Shown: positions 60,020 through 64,000 of the stretch, piece after piece
Numbering within the stretch: the first letter of the stretch is position 1
Layout of the letters: each line of letters opens with the position of its first letter
DNA from: JBKBKC01 sp046294265
Lineage (GTDB): Bacteria; Pseudomonadota; Alphaproteobacteria; Rhodobacterales; Rhodobacteraceae
DNA: 64,000 nucleotides
Assembly (NCBI GenBank): GCA_046294265.1
Contig: JBKBKC010000009.1
Location: 62,001 to 126,000 of the forward strand
Direction of reading: 5' to 3'
Notes under the pieces: generated by a model
Databases searched by the model: none
Seen by the model: only the letters and a program-made list of their open reading frames with translations
What the model was told of the DNA's origin: nothing
Translations under genes and position numbers: made by a program

Positions 60020-61383
60020 GTGCCCCCCCCGGGCCGCGGCCCCATGGTGAATTCGCCGCCCAGGGCGCGGGCGACCTCGGCCACGATGGTGAGGCCAAGG
60101 CCAGACCCCACCACGTCGGCCACGTTCCGCCCGCGCCGGAAGCGGGCGGTCAGGTCGGGCGTGACGGCCCCCGAAAGGCCCCGGCCCCGGTCGGCCACGG
60201 TCACCGCCACGCGGCCCGGGGCGACCGTCAGCGACAGGTGCACCTCGCCATCGGCATCGGAATACTTCACCGCATTGTCGATCAGGTTGCGCAGGGCACT
60301 TTCGATCAGCACCGGATCGCCGCGCACGCGCGCCGGGCCGGGGCCGGGGTCGAGCGTGATCGCGATGTCGCGCATGTCGGCGGTGGGGGCGTAGGCGCGG
60401 GCAAGGTCGGCCAGCGTCTGGCGCAGGTCCAGCGTGGCGGGTTCCATCTGGTCGGAGCGGTAGAGGACCATCGCGTGGTCCAGAAGCTGGCTGGCCGAGC
60501 GGGCGCTTTCCTCGACCGCACGGATGACGGTGCGCAGGCGGGCGCGGGTATCCTCGGTCTCGGCGCGGCGCAGGGCCAGTTCCGCCTCGGCCCGCACGGT
60601 GGCCAAGGGCGTGCGGATGTGATGGGCCGCCTCGGCGATGAAGGTTTCGGTTTGCGTCAGCGCGCCGCGCAGGCGGGCGGTGAAATTGTTGAGCGCGGTC
60701 ACGAGGGGGGCGAGTTCGCGGGGCGACGGGTGGCGCACCGGGCGCAGGTCGCGCGGGCCCCGCCGTGCCACGGCCTGCGCAAGCCGGTCGAGCGGGGCGA
60801 GCATCGAGTCCGCCGCCAAGAGCGACAGCGGCACCGCCAGCACGAAGAACCCCAGCCCCAGCAGCGCCGCGCGGTTGGCCAGTTGCCCCGCCACCTGCGC
60901 CTGACCATAGCGCGTCTGGCCCAGCACCACCACCACCCCGCGCAGCCGGTCGCCCGCCAGCACCGACCGCCCCACCGCCGCCAGCCGCAGGTCGGCATCG
61001 CGGAAGGGGCGGCTGTAGAAGGCGGGCGCAGGGCCTGAGGGCAGGATGACGGGCAAGGGCAGGTCGTCATAGCCCGTCAGCGTCGCGCCACCTGTCCCGT
61101 CGCGGATCACGATGCGCCAGAACAGCCGGTCCTGCGCCACCGCCCCCAGCATGGAGAAGGTGGCATAGGAAAGGTCCACCTCCACCCCCTGTTCGGTGCC
61201 GCGCAGGGCATCGGCCACCGACACCGCTGCCGCCCCGAGGATCGCATCCTGTGTGGCCTCGGCGGCGCGGTCGGCGGTCTGGCGCACCGCGAAATAGAGC
61301 GCCACCGCCAGCACCGCCGCCACCACCAGAAGCTGCACGATCAGACGGCGGCGCAAGGAACCCGCGAACCAGCCGTCCGTCAT
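59989..61383 (-). CDS. tctE: Sensor histidine kinase, TctE-like
   Basis: 464 residues: TM1 (about 14-34), periplasmic domain of the TctE N-terminal type (ILGAAAVSVADALRG; VDLSYATFSMLGAVAQDRLF), TM2 (about 155-175), HAMP, H-box AEAAHHIRTPLATVRAE, N-box NLIDNAVKYSD, and GSGLGLTIVAEVA. Divergent tctCBA genes identify it as the regulator of tricarboxylate-type uptake. ATG 61383 follows a GGGGGGC stretch; ATG 61401 is possible. Confidence 0.88.
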   Translation of the reverse strand: MTDGWFAGSLRRRLIVQLLVVAAVLAVALYFAVRQTADRAAEATQDAILGAAAVSVADALRGTEQGVEVDLSYATFSMLGAVAQDRLFWRIVIRDGTGGATLTGYDDLPLPVILPSGPAPAFYSRPFRDADLRLAAVGRSVLAGDRLRGVVVVLGQTRYGQAQVAGQLANRAALLGLGFFVLAVPLSLLAADSMLAPLDRLAQAVARRGPRDLRPVRHPSPRELAPLVTALNNFTARLRGALTQTETFIAEAAHHIRTPLATVRAEAELALRRAETEDTRARLRTVIRAVEESARSASQLLDHAMVLYRSDQMEPATLDLRQTLADLARAYAPTADMRDIAITLDPGPGPARVRGDPVLIESALRNLIDNAVKYSDADGEVHLSLTVAPGRVAVTVADRGRGLSGAVTPDLTARFRRGRNVADVVGSGLGLTIVAEVARALGGEFTMGPRPGGGTCACLTLPAA

Positions 61384-61393
61384 GCGCCCCCCG

Positions 61394-62059
61394 TCACGCA
61401 CCGGTCAGCCGGTAGCCGAGGCCCCGCACGGTTTCGATGCGCGCCGCACTCCCCTCCAGCTTGCGGCGCAGGCGGCCCACATAGACCTCGATCGCGTTGT
61501 CGCTGACCGTCTCGGCGTAGGAGAACAGCCGGTCGCAGAGCTGGTCCTTGGAGTAAATGCGCCCCGGCGCGTTCAGCAGGATCTCGAATAGGCGCAATTC
61601 GCGGTTGCGCAGGTCGCGGGTCTGGCCCGCGAAGGTGACGGTGGCGGTCAGCGGATCAAAGGCGATGTCGCCGAAGCGGCGCAGGGTCTGCGCGGCCCCG
61701 CCCCGGCGGCGCAGCACGGCGCGGATGCGTGCCTCAAGTTCCGCAAGGCCAAAGGGTTTGGTCACATAGTCATCGGCCCCGCCATCCAGCGCGTCGATCC
61801 GGTCGGAGACGGCCGAGCGTGCGGTCATCATGATGACGGGCGTGTCGCGGCCCGCGCGGCGCTGGCGCGCGAGGAACCCGCGCCCGTCGCCATCGGGCAG
61901 CATGATGTCCAAAAGGATCAGGTCATAGGCGGCGGCGGCAAGGCAATCCTCGGCCGCGGCAAGGGTTGCGGCGCGGTCCACCCCGTGCCCGTCCATCGCC
62001 AGGAGGTCCGCGACCGAGCGGGCCAGATCGCCATTATCCTCGACCAGCAGAAACCGCAT
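61394..62059 (-). CDS. tctD: Response regulator, TctD-like (OmpR family)
   Basis: 221 residues: receiver (FLLVEDNGDLARS; phospho-Asp in LILLDIMLPDGDG; Lys in YVTKPF) and OmpR winged helix (LRNRELRLFEILLNAPG; AIEVYVGRLRRKLE; TVRGLGYRL). ATG 62059 gives the standard MRFLLVED start. Divergent from tctC, whose promoter it probably controls. Confidence 0.92.
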   Translation of the reverse strand: MRFLLVEDNGDLARSVADLLAMDGHGVDRAATLAAAEDCLAAAAYDLILLDIMLPDGDGRGFLARQRRAGRDTPVIMMTARSAVSDRIDALDGGADDYVTKPFGLAELEARIRAVLRRRGGAAQTLRRFGDIAFDPLTATVTFAGQTRDLRNRELRLFEILLNAPGRIYSKDQLCDRLFSYAETVSDNAIEVYVGRLRRKLEGSAARIETVRGLGYRLTGA

Positions 62060-62082
62060 TTCCCCCCCGCGGCTGTCTTGCA

Positions 62083-62098
62083 TGACAGGTTCGTGTCA
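62083..62098. promoter_or_regulatory. Possible TctD operator
   Basis: TGACA-GGTTCG-TGTCA, a 5-bp inverted repeat in the 125-bp gap between the divergent tctD and tctC genes. Its position fits control of one or both directions. Confidence 0.4.
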
Positions 62099-62184
62099 GC
62101 TTCTGCGGGAATCGTGCCGCTTGCAAGGGAGGCCTGCGCGCGGTGCGCCGGGGCGCCCTGCCACATATGTCTGGGAGGACAGCA

Positions 62185-63153
62185 ATGACGTCGAATATCC
62201 GCAAGGCGCTCCGCGCCGGCGCCGTGATGGTGCTCATGGCCACCACCTCGGCGCAGGCCGCCGAATGCATCGCGCCCGCAAACCCCGGCGGCGGCTGGGA
62301 TTTCACCTGCCGCCAGATCGCCCGCATCCTGCAGGAGATCGGCCTGGAAAAGAACCTGGTTCAGGTGACGAACATGGCGGGCGCCGGGGGCGGCGTGGCC
62401 TATACCTCGGTCGTGAGCGGGCGCAACACCGACCCGGAGCTGTTCGTGGCGGCCTCGTCCGCGACCACCACGCGGCTGGCGCAGAACGCCTATGCCGGGA
62501 TGACGGCGGACCAGGTGCGCTGGCTGGGCACCATCGGGGGTGACCCCGGCGTGATCGTGGTGGCCAAGGAAAGCCCCTATCAGTCGATCAACGACCTGAT
62601 CGAGGCGGTGAAGGCCGACCCGAGCAAGGTGGCCTTTGCGGGTGGGTCCGCCGTGGGCGGGTTCGACCATCTGAAGGTGCTGATGCTGTTGAACCGCGCG
62701 GGCTTTACCGACATCCGGTCGGTGAAATACATCGGCCTTGACGGCGGCGCGGATGCGATCACGCAGACGGTGGGCGGGTTCACCCAGGCGATGACCGGCG
62801 ACATGTCGGAGATCCAGGGCTTCCTGCGCTCGGGCGACGTGCGCGCGCTGGCGGTCCTGTCCGAAGAGCGCGTGGCGGGCTTTGAGGATACCCCCACGGC
62901 CAAGGAACAGGGCGTTGACCTGGTGGCGATGAACTGGCGCGGGCTTTATGTGCCCAAGGGCATTTCGGACGAGCAATACGCCCGCTGGGTGGATGCGCTG
63001 ACCAAGGTTGCGGAAAGCGAACAGTGGAAGACCGTGATGGCCGAGAACGGTCTCGCTCCCTACACCCTGATCGGCGATGAGTTCGAGGCCTGGGTGAACG
63101 GCAACATCGACGAGATCGCCGCGATTTCGCGCGAGATCGGGATCATCCAGTGA
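62185..63153 (+). CDS. tctC: Tripartite tricarboxylate transporter substrate-binding protein TctC
   Basis: 322 residues: signal peptide ending near AQA|AE, then the TctC/Bug fold (CIAPANPGGGWDFTCRQIAR, ligand loop; VTNMAGAGGGVAYTSVV). It captures a carboxylate in the periplasm for TctAB. GGGAGGA precedes the ATG by about 5 nt. The actual ligand (citrate, other di-/tricarboxylate) is not evident. Confidence 0.93.
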   Translation: MTSNIRKALRAGAVMVLMATTSAQAAECIAPANPGGGWDFTCRQIARILQEIGLEKNLVQVTNMAGAGGGVAYTSVVSGRNTDPELFVAASSATTTRLAQNAYAGMTADQVRWLGTIGGDPGVIVVAKESPYQSINDLIEAVKADPSKVAFAGGSAVGGFDHLKVLMLLNRAGFTDIRSVKYIGLDGGADAITQTVGGFTQAMTGDMSEIQGFLRSGDVRALAVLSEERVAGFEDTPTAKEQGVDLVAMNWRGLYVPKGISDEQYARWVDALTKVAESEQWKTVMAENGLAPYTLIGDEFEAWVNGNIDEIAAISREIGIIQ

Positions 63154-63590
63154 TGGCGGCCGACCGCATCTTTGGCGCGGTCATGATGGTTCTGGCGCTG
63201 GGGTATATCCTCAGCGCCTCGAACATCCAGACCTCGTTCATGTCCGATCCGGTGGGGCCGCGGCTGTTTCCCTACATGATTTCGGCCGTGGTCATCCTGT
63301 GTTCGCTGTCCATGATCCTGCGGCCCGATCCGAATGCCGACTGGCCCGCGCCCGCGATGGCGCTGAAGATCGGCGCGGCGCTGGTGGTGCTGGTAGGCTA
63401 TGCGATGGTGATCCGGCCCTGGGGGTTCATCATTCCCACGGTCATCGCCTCGGGCATCCTCAGTTACATGATCAGCCCGCGTGCGGTGCCTGCGGCGCTG
63501 GCGGACCTGGGCCTTGGCGTGGGGCTGTTCGTTCTGTTCAAGACGGTGCTGGGTCTGGGGCTGGTGGCCCTGCCCCGCGCCTGGATGTAG
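63153..63590 (+). CDS. tctB: Tripartite tricarboxylate transporter small membrane subunit TctB
   Basis: 145 residues with four hydrophobic segments and the TctB opening (GYILSASNIQTSFMSDPVGPR-type region, GPRLFPYMIS). ATG 63153 overlaps the tctC stop as TGATG; a GTG at 63150 is also in frame. It partners with TctA in the inner membrane. Confidence 0.9.
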   Translation: MAADRIFGAVMMVLALGYILSASNIQTSFMSDPVGPRLFPYMISAVVILCSLSMILRPDPNADWPAPAMALKIGAALVVLVGYAMVIRPWGFIIPTVIASGILSYMISPRAVPAALADLGLGVGLFVLFKTVLGLGLVALPRAWM

Positions 63591-63599
63591 GGAGCGGAC

Positions 63600-64000
63600 A
63601 TGGACATCCTTTCCAATCTGGCGCTGGGGTTCTCCATCGCGCTGTCGCCCTACACGCTGCTTCTGGCCTTCATCGGCTGCTTTGTGGGCACCATTATCGG
63701 CTGCCTGCCGGGCCTGGGGCCGTCGAACGGGGTGGCACTCCTGATCCCCATTTCGTTCTCGCTGGGGCTGGATGCCATTTCGGCGCTGGTGCTGCTGACC
63801 TCCGTTTACTACGGCGCGATGTATGGCGGGCGGATCAGTTCGATCCTTCTGAACATCCCGGGCGATGAGCCTGCGATGATGACCACGCTGGACGGATACC
63901 CGATGGCCAAGCAGGGCCGCGCGGGCGATGCGCTGGTGATCTCGGGCGTCGCCTCGTTCTACGGCGCGATGGTGGCCACCATCGGCCTGATGTTCCTGTC
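63600..64000 (+). CDS. tctA: Tripartite tricarboxylate transporter large membrane subunit TctA (partial)
   Basis: The gene runs off the window after about 133 residues of roughly 500. The visible part has the TctA hallmark FVGTIIGCLPGLGPSNGVAL and YYGAMYGGRISSILLNIPGD. GGAGCGG lies just upstream of ATG 63600. It is the third gene of tctCBA. Confidence 0.95.
   Translation, partial: MDILSNLALGFSIALSPYTLLLAFIGCFVGTIIGCLPGLGPSNGVALLIPISFSLGLDAISALVLLTSVYYGAMYGGRISSILLNIPGDEPAMMTTLDGYPMAKQGRAGDALVISGVASFYGAMVATIGLMFL

Overview
The window is high-GC chromosomal DNA from an alphaproteobacterium, most likely a member of the Rhodobacteraceae. The grounds are gene content and order: a partial glnD followed by murJ, mreBCD-mrdA-rodA, a pseudo-rhomboid beside trpS, and tctDE opposite tctCBA. 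The GC-rich gene-end hairpins followed by a (g)gggtattt...aagaaga tail also fit. No rRNA, tRNA, CRISPR array, prophage or intact insertion sequence was seen.

Layout. 1-19 kb is mostly housekeeping: glnD (partial), murJ, an Asp-box beta-propeller protein, a pseudo-rhomboid, trpS, a YbbA/YbbP-type ABC exporter divergent from a TesA-like esterase, an FAD oxidase, a thioesterase, aspS, ychF, a GNAT and trpA. An ECF sigma/anti-sigma pair then lies divergent from an exported subtilisin, with two matching ECF-type promoters between them. 18.5-19.6 kb is a decaying marR/nitroreductase locus. 19.7-30.8 kb is catabolic: lldD, gabD, a hydrolase, a DadA-like oxidase, a glutamine synthetase-like/ALDH/Fe-ADH operon, an EamA exporter and ghrA. 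30.9-36.5 kb is the rod-shape operon mreB-mreC-mreD-mrdA-rodA. 36.8-38.5 kb is leuA, preceded by a leucine-rich leader peptide and exclusive RNA stems. 38.7-41.1 kb carries an MFS transporter, a cold-shock protein and a small secreted peptidoglycan-binding protein.

41.3-58.9 kb is the most unusual part, an island of exported hydrolases and their regulators. It holds an ECF sigma with a membrane VWA protein, two caspase-fold proteases, two paralogous small secreted C-x10-C proteins, a two-PDZ HtrA-like protease, an OmpR-type regulator and its histidine kinase, a patatin-like lipoprotein, a chymotrypsin-fold protease, and a secreted CHAT protease coupled to a helical-repeat protein. Four 17-bp sites fitting ATGAC-N7-GTCAT (one with a single change) lie in front of every transcription unit of the island except the ECF/VWA pair. 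I infer a periplasmic proteolysis regulon probably run by the island's own two-component system; I know of no described system with this make-up.

59-64 kb is a solute-binding protein with a TctE/TctD two-component system, divergent from tctC-tctB-tctA. tctA runs off the window.

Two copies of an ungapped 85-bp repeat (about 78 % identical) sit 42 kb apart in opposite orientation, each in the gap between convergent genes. A second family of gene-end hairpin repeats recurs at several places.
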